Of a stretch of DNA of 64,000 bases, positions 1 to 12,640 are shown in pieces; positions within the stretch are counted from its first letter, which is position 1; each line of letters starts with the position of its first letter. The notes beneath the pieces were generated by a model. That model was not told the DNA's origin. It saw only the letters and a program-made list of their open reading frames with translations, and searched no databases. The position numbers were made by a program, and so were the translations under genes. This DNA is from Proteles cristata cristata (lineage: Eukaryota; Chordata; Mammalia; Carnivora; Hyaenidae): NCBI GenBank assembly GCA_017311185.1, contig JAESUZ010003487.1, forward strand, positions 463,501 to 527,500. The letters run 5' to 3'.

Positions 1-2855
1 AAACAAGATCTAGGCCTCAGAACAGTGGTCTCACTTCGTGCAGAGGTCAGATACAAATTGGGGGTGAGAAAGGTGCCATGGGAAACGCATCTTCCCCGGC
101 CCCTGCGCACCTTTCCTGTGTAAACAGGGATCCACACAGGTGTCATCCACAATCTGGCTGGGACTGAAAGTCGGCCAGCCACAAATGGAAGGAGGGAGTG
201 CACAAGGTAGTCAATTGCTCATTTGTGCAAATTAGACAAGGCAGCTAATTATGGTGACCAAAAGAGGATTGTCAGTGATAATGATATCATAATAATATGA
301 TAATCATAGTATTCGAGTTTTTCATTATCAAAAGCAAGTTGCATAATTTCACCATTAGCAAAAAGCCTTAACACGAAACTCATGGGACTCACATAACCAG
401 CAGTACTATTATTTGCCTTGAGAGTTTTCGAGGGCCGTGGCCTGTTTAGGTCACACATTTTGAACAAAAACTATCCCGAATTAGGAAAGATATCACCGTA
501 GTTTAAGATCCAGTGCATAACACAATATCAAGTGCCAGTAACCTCCAAATTAGAAAAACACCTCAGTAGTCGGGAATGCAGCTTCAGAAATGTTTCATTT
601 CATTTATGAGATGACCTGTGTGGGATGAGATGACATATGTGCATGGGAGCACCTTGGTGGACACAAGCCTGGAATCCGCTTTGGTGAATTCGAGACCCAA
701 GTGACTCTTTATCCCACAATGCATTCCTTGGATGCTGGCATATTGTTATACAGAAGATGACACAGACACCTCGAGGTGAATAACTTGCCTATGCGCTTTC
801 ATTAATAATGACAAACCATGTTGTTGGGTGGGAAACGTGGGGACCCGTCACTGTTCCCACAAGCTAGTGGTTGCTGGAACAGGACACTGATTCTTAGACA
901 CTACCTTTGGTAAGGGACCTACTTCCCCTCACCCCAATAATTCACAGGTTGATACTCTTATAAAACACAATGCAAATCAATTAATAGAAAAACAAAATTC
1001 GAAAAAACAAAAATAAAACCCACAACCCCTCAATTTTTATAATTAGATCCAGCAGACATGGTCAAACTGTAATACGTGCGCTCTCCGTTCCTGTGTTCAT
1101 CTCATCCTGGGCCACTGACAGACAACTCACTTTAGGTGGCATCAAAACTGCAAGTTGGGCATCTTTAGTCATCTCATGTGAAATACTGACGATAGAAAAG
1201 AAAAAAGGCAGCGAGAGAGATGGGATAGCATCGAGCATATAAATATTAATGGGAAGATGGTGACATCATGAAAATATAAGCTCCCATTAAGGTTCCACGA
1301 TGATCAGCTTTGGAGAATCAAGAAACATGCAGGTTCTCCCTGAGAATCTCTTGAGAATTTTAAGGATATCAATGATTAGTGAGCTGCTGTACACGCGCTA
1401 CAGTGTATAATTAACCTGTGACACCTGCAGAGGTTGAATATTATTGCAGCAAACACATTAGCTCCTTATGCATGAATAAAAACTACCAGTTGCATTCACT
1501 AGAATAATTATAAGGCTTACTACTTCTGAGATTTCTGGATCCAAAACCGATTATCAACTGGAAGGAGTTTCCCATTGTGCAGCAAAACGGCATTAGTTCA
1601 AGTATGTAAGATGTTTCTTTCTACCACTGCAGCATTGGTTGCTAAGAGGATTTAAGTAAACTGGTTATTTGTCCAAAGTGACAGAATGTGTTCTCACAGT
1701 TAGGACACTTCATTTTTATTCTGTGAGAGAGTTGGGTGCGCAGGGAGACACAGGGATGTCTGCTGCTCGAGCTCAAATTAGAGCATTATGGGCAACGACA
1801 GGCTCTGGGGAAGACTAAGCCTATGTTTTAAAACATCAAGTTATATAAACACTTAATTCAAAAGGGAAACATGAAATGTCCCCTCAGCCGGAGGGGAGCT
1901 AAATCAGCCCATCTTATGAAACGGGCATCAAGCTGACGTGACACTCAGCTCCATCCGTGTAGCATGTTCAAGGTCTGCCATGGATCTTTCAAATAGGATA
2001 AGCATCTGGCTACCCTCAAGACTGCTTCTACAAATTTGGTTGTCCTCATTTTTAGAAGAATGGAACCAGAAGATTTTGCAAATGTGAGAGTCAACTGCTC
2101 TTCTCTGATCCTAAAATGTGAGGGTATTTGTGAGATTCTTCTTTTACCTGCTGCATGAAAATAACTTAACAGATGGTTCTGGATGCTTCGTGTCATCTGA
2201 ATTTAAAAAAAAATAACCACAGGATCCTTTTACAGTTTTAATTGAGGGAAGTATAGCTATTCATCTAACACAACAATGAAATAAAATTCATAATGTGTAA
2301 TTATTGTGATAAATTGTTAGAGGTCCTATCAAAATCTGAAACGGTGCATTTCTAGAAATGATGGCCCTGGCCAGGTAGGACTTGGTTGCTGTCCTCAAGA
2401 AGGTTCCAGTCTAGTGAGGGTGACAGACAAACTGAGAGTTATAGAAAGTGCAAAGTGCTATGAGAGGTGCAGGCATGTGTGGGGACCATGTAAAAGGCAG
2501 AAACAAGAAAGCTTATTTTTGGCTTTATTCCTCCAAAAGAGGGATCTTCAGCTGGCTTAAAGACACTGAGATGATAGTTGGCTTATTTGATCACAGTTGG
2601 TAATGACAGCGATTTGTTTCTTGGGAGAGAAGGAAACAGTAATTATCGAACCACATGGTTCCTCTTATGTGGACTGAGGAATCAAGATGTTCCACTCATA
2701 TCATTTCTACACAGCAGCCATTCGTGGGAGCGAGTGACTTAAATGAGTTTCTTCCTTTCTTTCAAGGCTCAATGAATTCAGAAAATATGACATGTTGGCT
2801 TCAAAAAAACTCTCTCTTACAGTATCTACTATGACTGTAAAGCTCTAAATTGTTT
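1..2855. other. Mostly unique non-coding sequence
   Basis: I see no gene here. The open frames are short, lack recognisable domains and are typical of chance ORFs. About 2345-2500 resembles an old mammalian interspersed repeat (gccaggtagga, then a tcctcaagaaggttccagtctagtg block). About 1180-1560 is free of recognisable repeats and contains TAAT-type and tatgcat motifs; it is discussed as a candidate conserved element. Confidence 0.5.
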
Positions 2856-2872
2856 AGAGGTTGAACTATTTT

Positions 2873-3089
2873 GGGGTGCCTGGCTGGCTCAGTTGAGCGT
2901 CTAACTTTGGTTCAGGTCATGCATGATCTCACGGTCTGTGAGTTCGAGCCTTGCATCAGGCTCTGTGCTGACAGCTTAGAGCCTGGAACCTGCTTCAGAT
3001 TCTGTCCCCGCCTCTCTCTGTCCCTCCCCTGCTTTCTCTGTCTCTTTCTCTCTCTCAAAATTAAATGAACATTAAACAAATTTAAAAAA
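2873..3089 (+). mobile_element. Felid-type CAN SINE (tRNA-Lys derived)
   Basis: The head reads ggggtgcctggctggctcag, followed by a degenerate B-box-like gtgagttcgagcc, the gctctgtgctgacagctt block, a CT-rich stretch and an A-rich tail. The flanking duplication agaggttgaact is at 2856-2867 and 3090-3101, so the copy is a complete retrotransposition event. SINEs of this class are transcribed by Pol III and mobilised by L1 enzymes. Confidence 0.95.
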
Positions 3090-3254
3090 AGAGGTTGAAC
3101 TTTTTTTCCCCATGGTTTGAACAAGCTTTAACACAATTTTGTTAATGGAATGAATAATCTCAGGAAAAGTAATAGTTTTGTTTTCCTGTCACCAGGTAAA
3201 TTAGTCCCAGTCTGATTACCAAACGTAAAAGATTTTACAGAAGAAATGCGAACT

Positions 3255-3785
3255 ATAGGCAAGACTCACAATCAGAAGATTTTTTTAAATTCCAGAGTTC
3301 ATACTATTCCTAAAAAGGGAAATGATCTAAATGTCCATCAAGTGGTGGACAGATACACAAAATGTGGTGTATTCATACAGTGGAATTCATATAGTGGAAT
3401 GCTGTTCAGTAATAAGAATAAGGTACTGATAGAATCTACACAACATGGATAGACCTAAGTGAAAGAACCCTAACACAGAGACCATATACGGTATCATTAC
3501 TTTTATGTTACTGTCCAGAAAATGCACATCTACGGGGCTAGGAAGCAGATTAGTGGTGCGTAGGGCTAGGGAGGGGAATGGACAGTGACTGCAAATGTAC
3601 ACAAGCTTTCTTTTTGGGGTGATGGAAATGTTCTAAAACTAGGACATGGTAATTCACGTAACTCTGGAAACACACTAACCATCACTGACATGTACACCTA
3701 AAACAGGAGAATGTTATGATTCAGCAGCTATTCAACACATACGTATTGACGAGCAATTGCACAAATAAAATAACTACATTTTAAA
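3255..3785 (+). mobile_element. Old L1 3' end fragment
   Basis: The order of motifs matches the 3' end of an old mammalian L1 (L1M class). It starts with an ORF2 end like aatgtccatcaagtggtgga and acaaaatgtggtgta, followed by caacatggatagacct. The 3' UTR then has ggggctaggaagcag and tttggggtgatggaaatgtt, ending near gtacacctaaaac. Divergence is high and the reading frame is broken. It is 5' truncated, and its subfamily cannot be set without alignment. Confidence 0.8.
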
Positions 3786-3954
3786 GTATAATCTATCTCT
3801 TTCTATACTTATTTCTATATCCACCTATATATCTATTTTGACTCAAATTGTTAAGGTTATTTATAAATGTGATGCGCCACAAATTAAAGAATGAGTGAAT
3901 TAACTGGCCCCTTTCTTTTTTCCCCTATGGTTATTATACTTTCAAGTAGTTTAT

Positions 3955-4500
3955 TTGTTTATTCAGTATTTATTTAAGTATTTATTAAGCACTTTGCCAG
4001 GCACTGAAATGGAAAGTACAATGAGCCCTGGTCTCTGCCCCTCAAGAAGCTTATGGTGTAGGGTAGTAAAAATAATAAAGAATTAGAGTAAAAGGGGGTG
4101 AATTCGATGACAAAGGCTTATGCTGGATATCGTGGAGGGGAGATGATTTTCAACAAGCCGCCTCAAGAACATTACATGGGAATTAGCTACCATGGCTCAA
4201 GGAGGATGGATATTCCAGCAGATGAAACACCATGGAGGCAGAAAGAGCACAATGTACTTGGGGAATGTGTGTAGTTTCTGCAGAATAAGGTGATTCGTGC
4301 ACCCCCAGTATCCACAGAAAATAAGGTCAAAAGGGAGGGCCAACGCCAGTTCAGAAAAGGCCTACTGTGACGAGCTCAGGATCGCAGAAGGGTCTTAAAT
4401 TTCTGAATCTGAAATCCCATGAAGGGTGTCGAGCTGGTGAATGAAAATCGGATGCGCGCTTTAGAAAGATCATCTCCGTGTGCGCGTGGAGGACAGACAG
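3955..4500 (+). repeat. Old mammalian interspersed repeat, family not named
   Basis: It begins with a tatttattaagcactttgccaggcact motif (here in two parts), then ctctgcccctcaagaagctta, and later cagcagatgaaac and ggaggcagaaagagcac. It ends with a tagaaagatcat / ggaggacagac block. The same ordered blocks recur at 14040, 28735, 30775, 31860, 44125, 44930 and 45880. I recognise the pattern from mammalian genomes but cannot give the family name with certainty. GC-rich dinucleotides here come from this repeat, not from a promoter. Confidence 0.6.
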
Positions 4501-6400
4501 GACCCCCTTTCCAGAGGAGTGGTGCTCTCAGCCATCTCTTGGCCTCTGCACCCCAGCTTCTAGACTGTGACCCCATCTGCAGTAACTGGAGCTTCAGTTG
4601 GCTTCTGGCGCTTCTGCACGTGCTACCACAGGCTCTGGCCTGCCTTGCCCGCTGCCGTCAAAACTTCTCCAGCTGCCCTGCGTGGGAATCCCACTCTTCC
4701 CCTGGCACAGAAAAACCCAGTTCCCTGCCACAGCTGCTTGTCAGGTGCCCGGGGCAGGCCACCCGTGGGCCTCTGTAACATAGGATATGGAGGTATCATT
4801 TACAAATCTTATTTTAAAAGATATTCAGATAAAATAATGCGAACTAATGTCTCCATTTCCAAAGCCACTGCATCCTTCTAGAAGATGATGTTTTAAAGCC
4901 ATCAGAGTTTAAGGTCAAGATTACTGAAACAAAATTTTAGTTTGAAAGAACCAACTCTTAAACTACCTGGAACAATATAGCTTGTGTCTTTCGGTTTAAT
5001 GGCACAATATGTGGACCACAGTTTATTTTTTGTATTTTCATTGCTGTGGTCTTACCATGAATGAGTTCCATTGTTGCAGCCCAACCCCCACAAAGAAGGT
5101 CACCCCCTCCCCCCCCAGGGCAGCACACTTGCTGGAAATGAAACAGAATAAATCTCCTTAGACAGCATTCTCATCACTCACTAAGGGAGAAAGACGACAG
5201 GTCAAGCTTGTAAACAGGCTCAATACGTTATGCACACAAAATAAAATTATGTTTCAGTGAGGAAAACATTCTTATTGTCCCATAGAATGCTGAAAATTTG
5301 CATTGGCATTATATTAGCAGATAATAGAGCCGAGAAGAAAAACATGAATACTCGTCCCAAAAATGCTCACAATGCCATGAGAAAATAATATAAAAACATT
5401 AATATTGATTGATCAGTTTTTTAAAAAGTGGTTTTGTTTTCAGGAACAGATATTCCAATATGTTACTGTCAGGAATTATTAACATCAAAGAGTGGGTTGA
5501 ATCATCTTCATTCATTTCAAAGATTTATGAAGACATCATGAGCTTCCTGTCAGTGAGAGAGGATGCTTTTCATTATTCCCAATACCATTCCCAAGTGACT
5601 TCACACCAAGCTTCCTGGGTAACTGATGCTATGAGGGGAGCACTCGTGTGGATCAGACCACTCAAGGGAATTCCAGGGAAACCTTGAGGACATCTCATCC
5701 TCATTATTCTATGCCATCGAATTTGGAAGAAGACCACCGTCCTGGAGAGCAGAGTAATTTTAAGATGGCTATTTAGGACATACTTTTCATTCTAAGTATT
5801 GATCTGTGTAAACATGATATGGGTTTAATCTCTCAGCTCTGTGCCTCAGGGCTCCGTTTCTAAACAAAATCACCCAGGATGTGTAATTCTACCATGGAGT
5901 GAACAATCGTTTTCATCCTGAGAACATTACTCACCACCTAGGGACAAGAAACAATTTCTTGGAGGTCACTATAGGACACTCAATGATGTTCTGTGTTTGA
6001 GGTTAAGTTTGTTTTTAGGTCGCTTACCATGCTGGCAAAATAATTTATTGACTGCTCTTTTTTCTGTATCACCTTAAAGCCCTGTAGCTTTGCTTCTCAT
6101 TCTTTTTCAAGCTTCTTAGATAAGAAATTCTGCTAAAAGAAGGATCATACACTGCTAACTTGGAGAAGCCCAAACAGAGCTTCTAAGACTAAGATCAGGA
6201 CATAGGTGTTAGATACAACATATTTACACTACAAACTCCATCTCGAGGATAGAGCATTTTTCTTTGTGAAAGGTTAAGGTCTTGATGAAGCAATATGCTG
6301 GGAAATGCTGTGTTTCAGATGGGAGAATAAAATCATAGAGACAAAGTTTTCAACAAAGAGAACTGACATCAGGAGTACCCTCCCTCTCACGTGCTGCTCT
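4500..6400. other. Unique non-coding sequence
   Basis: 4500-4780 is somewhat GC-rich, and overlapping chance frames there run up to 119 codons without domain-like composition. A short C-rich tract lies at about 5104-5117. The rest is AT-rich, with no repeat or gene that I recognise. Confidence 0.4.
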
Positions 6401-6409
6401 CCTGGCGTC

Positions 6410-6790
6410 TTGAGCTCTTCTGTTTCTACAGACGCACCCAGGTACCAGGCTCTCTCCAGCATCTGGACCTTCTCGGACTTTAGCTCCCTTTGTCTTCCCT
6501 TTCTGACCTTGCCCTACCTCCTCTGCCACTTACTTCCAGGTATCAGTTTGACCATCCCTTCTCCTGGGTTTCTTTCTCTGACCCCCAATAAGTAGCCTCT
6601 TGATGAATGCTCCCACGGCTCCCAGGGCACCTACCATTCTTCGTGTTTAACACCGAGAGTCTGTCTTCCCGCCTAGATAGCAAGCCAAGAAGACAGGAGC
6701 CATGTAGGCCCTGCTCACCATGGTACCTCCATCTCCCAGGACGAGGCATGGCATGAAGCAGAAACTCAAATGAATATTCGTTCATGAATT
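6410..6790 (+). mobile_element. L2 3' end fragment
   Basis: A pyrimidine-rich upstream part is followed by the typical LINE-2 3' end order: tgtcttcccgcctagatagc, a gccatgtaggccctgctcacc block, then caggacgaggcatggca and a tgaatattcgttcatgaatt tail. L2 is an inactive ancient LINE in placental mammals. Divergence is high and no coding potential remains. Confidence 0.6.
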
Positions 6791-7640
6791 AATCAACATG
6801 CACTTTGTATGCAACATTTTTAAAAATTTAGAAGGAGAAAAATGAGATTGTGAAAGACACCATAAACAATTATAAGAATACGGGGTGCTGATTCTAAGAG
6901 TGAGGTGTCCCTTACCCAGAGTCATTCTTTTCTGAGTTATACACATACAAGTTTGGCCTGTCCCAGTGGCTGCCTGGGAGACATTATTTTCTGATGTTTA
7001 AGAAGGGCATATTATGTATTGACTCCAACATACAGAATAGCAATGGAGGCCTGTCATCCCTCAGAGAAATGTTTCTTGCTCTCCTTGCCCTTAGTGAAAT
7101 TATAATTGTTTTCATGGCTTGGAACCCTCTTACATTTGTTTTGACAGGAGTTATTTAAAGATGAAGGATGAAGACTGTAAAGGAATAAGGATGACGGTGT
7201 TTATTCAGAGGGTAGAAGCACAATAAGAGTGACTTTTAAACTACGTTGGGTGGACCTCATAAAACCAGCGCGAATACACCTGCACGCATATGTCAGTGTG
7301 GAAGCACACACCCTCCTGGCGCTCTCAGTGGCTTTCTAACGCACACTCTGAACCCAGTTCTGTCCGTCCAGTTCTTAACATATTCAAAGCCTTCTTAGTG
7401 ATGGTTGCTTTCAGCTCTTGGTCACTGATCAAATATTCTCTTCAAATCTCACATATTCAAAGCTCCCCATGGCACCAGGATGTACTGTACTAGGGACATG
7501 CTTTTTTTAGAGAAAAGGGTTTATTTGAATCTCTACAGATTTATCAAACCTACTTACAGTCTGAGGGTACGCAGGGGTCAGCCAGGGACAGGGGACATGT
7601 CCTTTGTCCTCACGCCCCCTCTTCTTCCTCCTGTCTCTTA
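6790..7640. other. Unique non-coding sequence
   Basis: No repeat or gene is recognised. The few short open frames lack domain-like composition. Confidence 0.4.
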
Positions 7641-8136
7641 AGTATGGTGATGACCAAAGATTCTAGTTTGCTTTTCTGACTTCTTTCCCTCTCACCCTGG
7701 GCAATCTTGCCTGCCTCAAGGGCTCAGCTACCACCTGTATATACTGCTGACTGCCCATCTCCAGGCCTGACTTCTGGGATCTTCACTAAATTCTTAAACA
7801 CCACTGCCTCCTGGCTTGTCATTTCCCTTAATAGATGATCTCGTTCCTGGTCTTACTTTCTGTTCTACCCACTGTCTCACCAGCACAGTAGTTTTCTAAA
7901 CTAATGTTTTTATGCTAATATCCTTCAATCTCTTCCCATATTCACAGGATAAAGTACTTGCAGACATACCACTCAAAGCCCTTTGTGATATGGCCCCTGC
8001 CAGTCTATCTAACCTCCTCTTTTGTTGCTTTTCCTCCTTCTTTCCAAAATCGACACTTCTGGGCTCCCCCAGCACCCTGCCCATGCCTCACACTGGAGGA
8101 GGAATTGTAGCCACGTGACTCCCTGTGGAGCACAGT
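7640..8136 (+). mobile_element. L2 fragment, broken by a SINE at its 3' side
   Basis: The best anchors are tacttgcagacataccactc, then aaagccctttgtgatatggc and ccctgccagtctatctaacc. These match the ordered blocks of the LINE-2 3' region (an 'aaggccctgcatgatctggcccctgcc'-like consensus). The first 250 bases are less certain. The SINE at 8153 ends the recognisable part. Confidence 0.6.
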
Positions 8137-8152
8137 CTGTTCCTTTTCTTTT

Positions 8153-8366
8153 CTTTCTTTTTTTTTTTTTTTTATTTCTAGGAGAAAGAGAGAGACAGCG
8201 TGAGCTGGGGAGGTTCAGAGAGAGACAGAGTCACAGACTGAAACAGGCTCCAGGCTCTGAGCTGGCAGTCAGCACAGAGCCCGACGTGGGGCCCGAACCC
8301 ACGAACCGCGAATTCATGACCTAAGCGAAAGTCAGACGCTTAACCGACTAAGCAACCCAGGCGCCT
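8153..8366 (-). mobile_element. Felid-type CAN SINE
   Basis: In minus orientation, with a poly-T run at the left and the inverted head (gcaacccaggcgcc) at the right. The target duplication ctgttccttttctttt is perfect: 8137-8152 and 8367-8382. It inserted at the 3' side of an L2 copy. Confidence 0.96.
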
Positions 8367-8689
8367 CTGTTCCTTTTCTTTTGGTAGCAGAATTCTGAAG
8401 TTATTTGGGTTCTGGCAGAGGGCCTGTCAATCAAACCCAAGGGGTGGGCTCCTGACCTAAGCCAGGCCAGCAGAAGCCCTTCCCAGAACTGTAACTGGGC
8501 AGAATGACCACAAATGGACAAGAGGTGGAGCTGACTCACGTTGGCAGCAGTGACTTGACGGGGCCGTCCATCAATTCCATCATCTAGATCCCAGGAGTCA
8601 TCCTTACTCTAGGCATTCCTAAAACTACGTTCTTCTCTTGATCTTTCATTTTTTTTTAAAAAGTTGTTTGCATACACTGCCCTCTTCAA

Positions 8690-8720
8690 ACCACACACAC
8701 ACCCACACACACACACACAC
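8690..8720. repeat. (CA)n microsatellite
   Basis: An interrupted CA run with one cc interruption. It is short and likely polymorphic. Confidence 0.9.
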
Positions 8721-8815
8721 TCCTAACTGAAAAGGCTCTTGGAAAAAAATTGGATTTTGCTGCTCTATTCTTCTTTCTATACTGGCCTGGCATAGTACCT
8801 AGAAATCAATAAACA

Positions 8816-8837
8816 TTAATTAATTAATTAATTAATG
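8816..8837. repeat. (TTAA)n simple repeat
   Basis: About five units of attaatta-type sequence follow a caataaacattaa motif. This could be the A/T-rich end of an old retroelement. Confidence 0.8.
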
Positions 8838-8839
8838 CT

Positions 8840-10680
8840 TGCATACATGAATAATCAGAACGCTTGTGAGGAAACAGAAAAAAAAAGTGTTAAAAGCAAT
8901 GGAAAGGAGCTGATACCGTTCAGTGGTGACAGCCGAGTACTGTCATTTCATATTTCCTGATGTTGCAAATGAAATGATAAGAGAGTTTTTTCATTATGTC
9001 AAGATAAATGTTCACAAGCATTTACCTTATAATTTCATCAGCATTAGATCATGTGATTCTTTTGATTCTCTCTCTGCTTAACGTGTTATGGATATGCAAT
9101 AAATACGAAACAATAGTAACTTTCAGGATTTGGAAGCAATCTTATTTCAACGACGGTATTTTATCAAATCTTCCCAGGTAACACTTGGAATTCAGCTCTC
9201 ATGCCAACAGGTACCTGGGCAATTGTGTTGAAAAGGAATCCATGCCGAGTCACGTGACACAGGGAGAAAGAGAGCCATAATCAAATTCAGGGATTTTCTA
9301 GTTTCTGGATTTACTAGAATTGACTTTAAACCTTACAGAAATTCCTTTGTGAACAAGAAGATCTGAATACGGCAGTTAACAACTTCTTCATAATAGTAGT
9401 CAGGAGGCTTCCTCAATTCCAGAAGGCACAGTACAATCATATATGTATACACACAGACACAGACACACACACACACATAATTTATGCAAGCATAAGATAT
9501 TCGATTGCCTTGGTGTATAACTCCCAAGTAAGTCATGGTGAGTTTTCAAGAGAAAATAGCAGATAACCATATTCCAGAGGACATTTATCATGGCCTGAGC
9601 TCAATATAAATATTTGAAAAGCTTAGCCTTAGTTATTTTCTAAAAACAGTTATTTTCTGTATGTTTCATACAGAAGCCAGATAATCAGGTAACCACATTA
9701 TCTCAAACTAAATATACAGGTCTAGAAAATAGGAAAATTGAAACCCTCCTCTTTGCAGTCTGTGAAATAAAATGTCTTGGTTAACTGATGAGAAACAAAG
9801 GCTTTAAAATATAATTCTTAACCCCCAGGTTCAGACAGTTTTCAAAAAAGCTCTAACTAACTGAAGAACTGGGGATCTTAAGTCACTGTCTCTCATTTCA
9901 GGTTTATTTTAGTTAAAAGGTGAGCCTTTTATGCGGCACAGGAATACTGCTTTCCCCGAGGCCAAACCATGCAACCCTGTGAGGCTTTGGGGAAAGACGC
10001 AGTCCCAAACACACTCCGTTTGTACAGGCAGGTATCTGCAATTCAGGAAAGTCTCCATTCTCCACAAGCTGCTATCTGACTTTCCAAGGGGCGAGCATGC
10101 GTGTCCTTTTTGACAGACTGAGAATGAAAGACTATCGGCAGGATGACTGGGGTGCAGTAGAACACACTGAAGGTGACCAAGACCCTCAGGAAAGGTGCAG
10201 AATCACTGGAAGACTTTTGGAAAGCAGAGACACACAGGGAGACCTCATCAATATCAATGGAAACCCCAGGGTCATCAACATGAACCCCAGGGGCCATTCC
10301 TCTAAAAGTAAATAAAGGTACCTTTCACTGGGGATCGCAACATGAGAAGAGCAAACCTTTCTTTCAGTGGCCATTGGTGCCTTCGTCCAGTGATGCTGCA
10401 CTTCAGATGGAAAGGTAAAATATCATTCAAGGGCTATGTTGCTCCTGTCTTGAAAGCTGTGTTTATTGACAGGTGAACTCCTGCTGGAAGGAGACACGGT
10501 TCTCCTCCAGAATCAATGACTGCATTCTTTTCATGAGAAGAAATTTCATTTACAAAAGCCCAGAGTCTATAATGGGCCTTTCTCCCAACATCTACTGCCA
10601 CAGAGTACCATACCTGAGATGCAGGTTGCTAGTAGTCAGCATCTGTATATTTAGTCAAGGGGATTAAAGACACTTTTCTT
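8840..10680. other. Unique non-coding sequence with one CA repeat
   Basis: No gene or dated repeat is recognised, apart from an interrupted CA run at about 9450-9478. Region 8930-9250 is repeat-free and has several TAAT and ATTTGCA-like motifs. Confidence 0.4.
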
Positions 10681-10684
10681 GGGC

Positions 10685-10890
10685 TGCCTGGGTGACTCAG
10701 TGAGTTGACCATCGACTCTTGGATTTTGGCTCAGGTTATGAGGTTTGTGAGTTTGAGCCCTGCATTGGGCTCTGCACTGACAGTGCAAAGCCTGCTTAGG
10801 ACTCTCTCTCTCCCTCTCCTCTGACCTCCCCACTCAGGCTCTCTCTCTCTTTCTCTCTCTCTCAAAAAAGTAAATAAACAACCCCCCCAA
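10685..10890 (+). mobile_element. Felid-type CAN SINE, diverged
   Basis: The head gctgcctgggtgactcagtg is followed by gtttgagccctgcattggg, gctctgcactgacagtgc, a long CT-rich stretch and an aaaaaagtaaataaac tail. No clear flanking duplication can be read, so this is probably an older copy. Confidence 0.9.
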
Positions 10891-11135
10891 CTTTTTTGTT
10901 GTTTAATTCTGGCATATACCCAATAGTAGTAGAGTGAATACGTAGACAGTTAGGTCTAAAAGGCAAGCAAGATGTCGTCCCAAGAGCAAGCAAGGGGAGC
11001 CTGCGGTCAGGGGTCACACCTGTCTTGTCTATGTTGTGGTTATATGTCCCTGAGCAAATCACCCTGGGTCCACAGCTAAACAATGAAGGGTTGAATCAGA
11101 CGATCCCCTTCAGCCAGAAAATTCAGTGGGGAAAA

Positions 11136-11224
11136 AAATTATATATACATATTATATATGTATACATATATAATTTGTATACATATAATTTATATGTGTA
11201 TAAATTATAAATATATATATATAT
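11136..11224. repeat. AT-rich low-complexity tract
   Basis: An imperfect (TA)n array broken by tatgtatac units, with local self-complementarity. It is likely unstable and cruciform-prone. Confidence 0.85.
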
Positions 11225-11639
11225 GGGAAAGTTTATGAAGCTTCACTGCCCCCTAGAAAGTACAACTGGCAACTTTAGGCTGAGAATCCCTTGGTGAAAA
11301 TATTAACAACCAACTTCAATGTAGTGAAAATAAATTACACACTGCTCCAGTAACAAGTTCATTATTTGAACTTGACAGTGGCCTAACAACCTCCTCTAAT
11401 ATTTCCAGTGGGAAGTTACACTGTTACTTCAAGTTCAACATCTCCAACTCATCCCCCAAATCAAACTCACTCCACTTTCTGATTTCCTTCTCTGCCGACT
11501 TAATCATTTTGAGGGTTGCCTTTGACTTAATTTTTGCAGCATTCTTTATATAAAACCAGTTCTTGTCCCCCTTTGCCATGTCTGCTCCTTGATTTCTTTT
11601 GGCACCCAGTCTGGAGGCTATGATAATAGGACAAAGGGG

Positions 11640-12085
11640 TACTGCAGAGAGCAGGAATTGAGTGCTTAGTGTATTTAATCTTTACAACTGCCTTTTTTTA
11701 AAATTTTTAAATGTTTTATTTATTTCTGAGATAGAGAGATAGAGACAGCATGAGCAGGGGAGGGTCAGAAAGAGAGAGAGTCACGGAACCTGAAGACAGG
11801 CTCCAGGCTCTCAGCCAGGTGTCAGCACAGAGCCTGACGTGGGGCCTGAACCCATGGACTGTGAGATCATAACCTGAGCCAAAGTCAGACGCTCAACTGA
11901 CTGAGTCACCCAGGTGCCCCACAACTGCCTTTTGAGGTAGGCTCTATAATTATCCCCATATTCTAAGAGGAGAGAATGAGGCTCAGAGAAGTTAAGATTG
12001 TGGAGCAAGCTCCATGTAGCACAGAGTAGCTAAGCCACAATTTCAACCCAGGCAGTAGGCTCCAGAGTCCAAGCTATGACATTCT
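11640..12085 (+). mobile_element. MIR SINE split by a younger CAN SINE
   Basis: The left part has aattgagtgcttagtgtatt and taatctttacaactgcc. After the insertion the right part resumes with tttgaggtaggctctataat, tatccccatat, gaatgaggctcagagaag and the typical MIR 3' order. Removing the SINE and one copy of its 13-base duplication gives a continuous MIR. Confidence 0.85.
11697..11920 (-). mobile_element. CAN SINE inserted in a MIR
   Basis: A poly-T/AT-rich left end is followed by an inverted CT block (gagatagagagatagagac), the inverted gagcctgacgtggggcctga block and the head (gagtcacccaggtgcccc). The target duplication acaactgcctttt lies at 11684-11696 and 11921-11933. Confidence 0.95.
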
Positions 12086-12099
12086 GCTTCTAGTGCTCC

Positions 12100-12330
12100 C
12101 TGGCGTGACATTCAGCTAAACACTGTTCTCTCTTATCTCATTAGTCATCTGTAAGATCTTATGAGCTGGGTCATGTCCTCACGTTATATGTTAGGCCCTA
12201 GAGCCAGGAAGTAGCTCCAAAGTCTACACTCTTTGCTACCATGCAATGCCTCCCTGCCCCATGCCTGGACTAGGCGATAACCAAGCTGGTCTACTCCACA
12301 GTATCCCCGATTCGATCACCAAATTAAATT
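12100..12330. other. Possible second MIR-like fragment
   Basis: About 12165-12250 has tgagctgggtcatgtcctca, ccagagccaggaagtagc-like blocks and a closing atgcaatgcctccc. This is similar in order to a MIR 3' half, but too diverged to be sure. Confidence 0.35.
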
Positions 12331-12640
12331 TCATAAGACGCCGCATTAATCATACCACTTTCTGGGTCAAAAGCTTCCAAAGGTCTCCCCGTGGCTGAAT
12401 AACTATTTTTATTTAAGAAATTCCAAATTCATCACTCTGGCATTAAAAGCCAGGTGAGACATAGGCGTCCTCCATTACCTGGCCTCTCTTTCTCACTTAA
12501 CCTCCTATGGCTTCTTATACCGGGGAATCTCCATTTCTTAACCCATCCTGTCTATTCCTCCATGCTTTTACCCAAACTGTGACCCTTCACTTGTAAGCTT
12601 TTCTAGGTATCCTCTAAGGTCTCATTCCCTGGAGTACAGG
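12330..12640 (+). mobile_element. L2 fragment
   Basis: Ordered blocks include gcttccaaaggtctccccgt, attcatcactctggcattaa, ccattacctggcctctcttt and ctcacttaacctcc, similar to the LINE-2 3' coding/UTR region. Diverged and truncated. Confidence 0.55.

Noticed and set aside
4419..4881. Overlapping frames of 60-119 codons in a GC-richer patch
   Set aside because: Three overlapping frames, low-information composition, partly inside an old repeat. CpG density is too low for an island.
11136..11224. AT-rich tract considered as replication origin or matrix attachment site
   Set aside because: Low-complexity TA sequence alone is not evidence of either.
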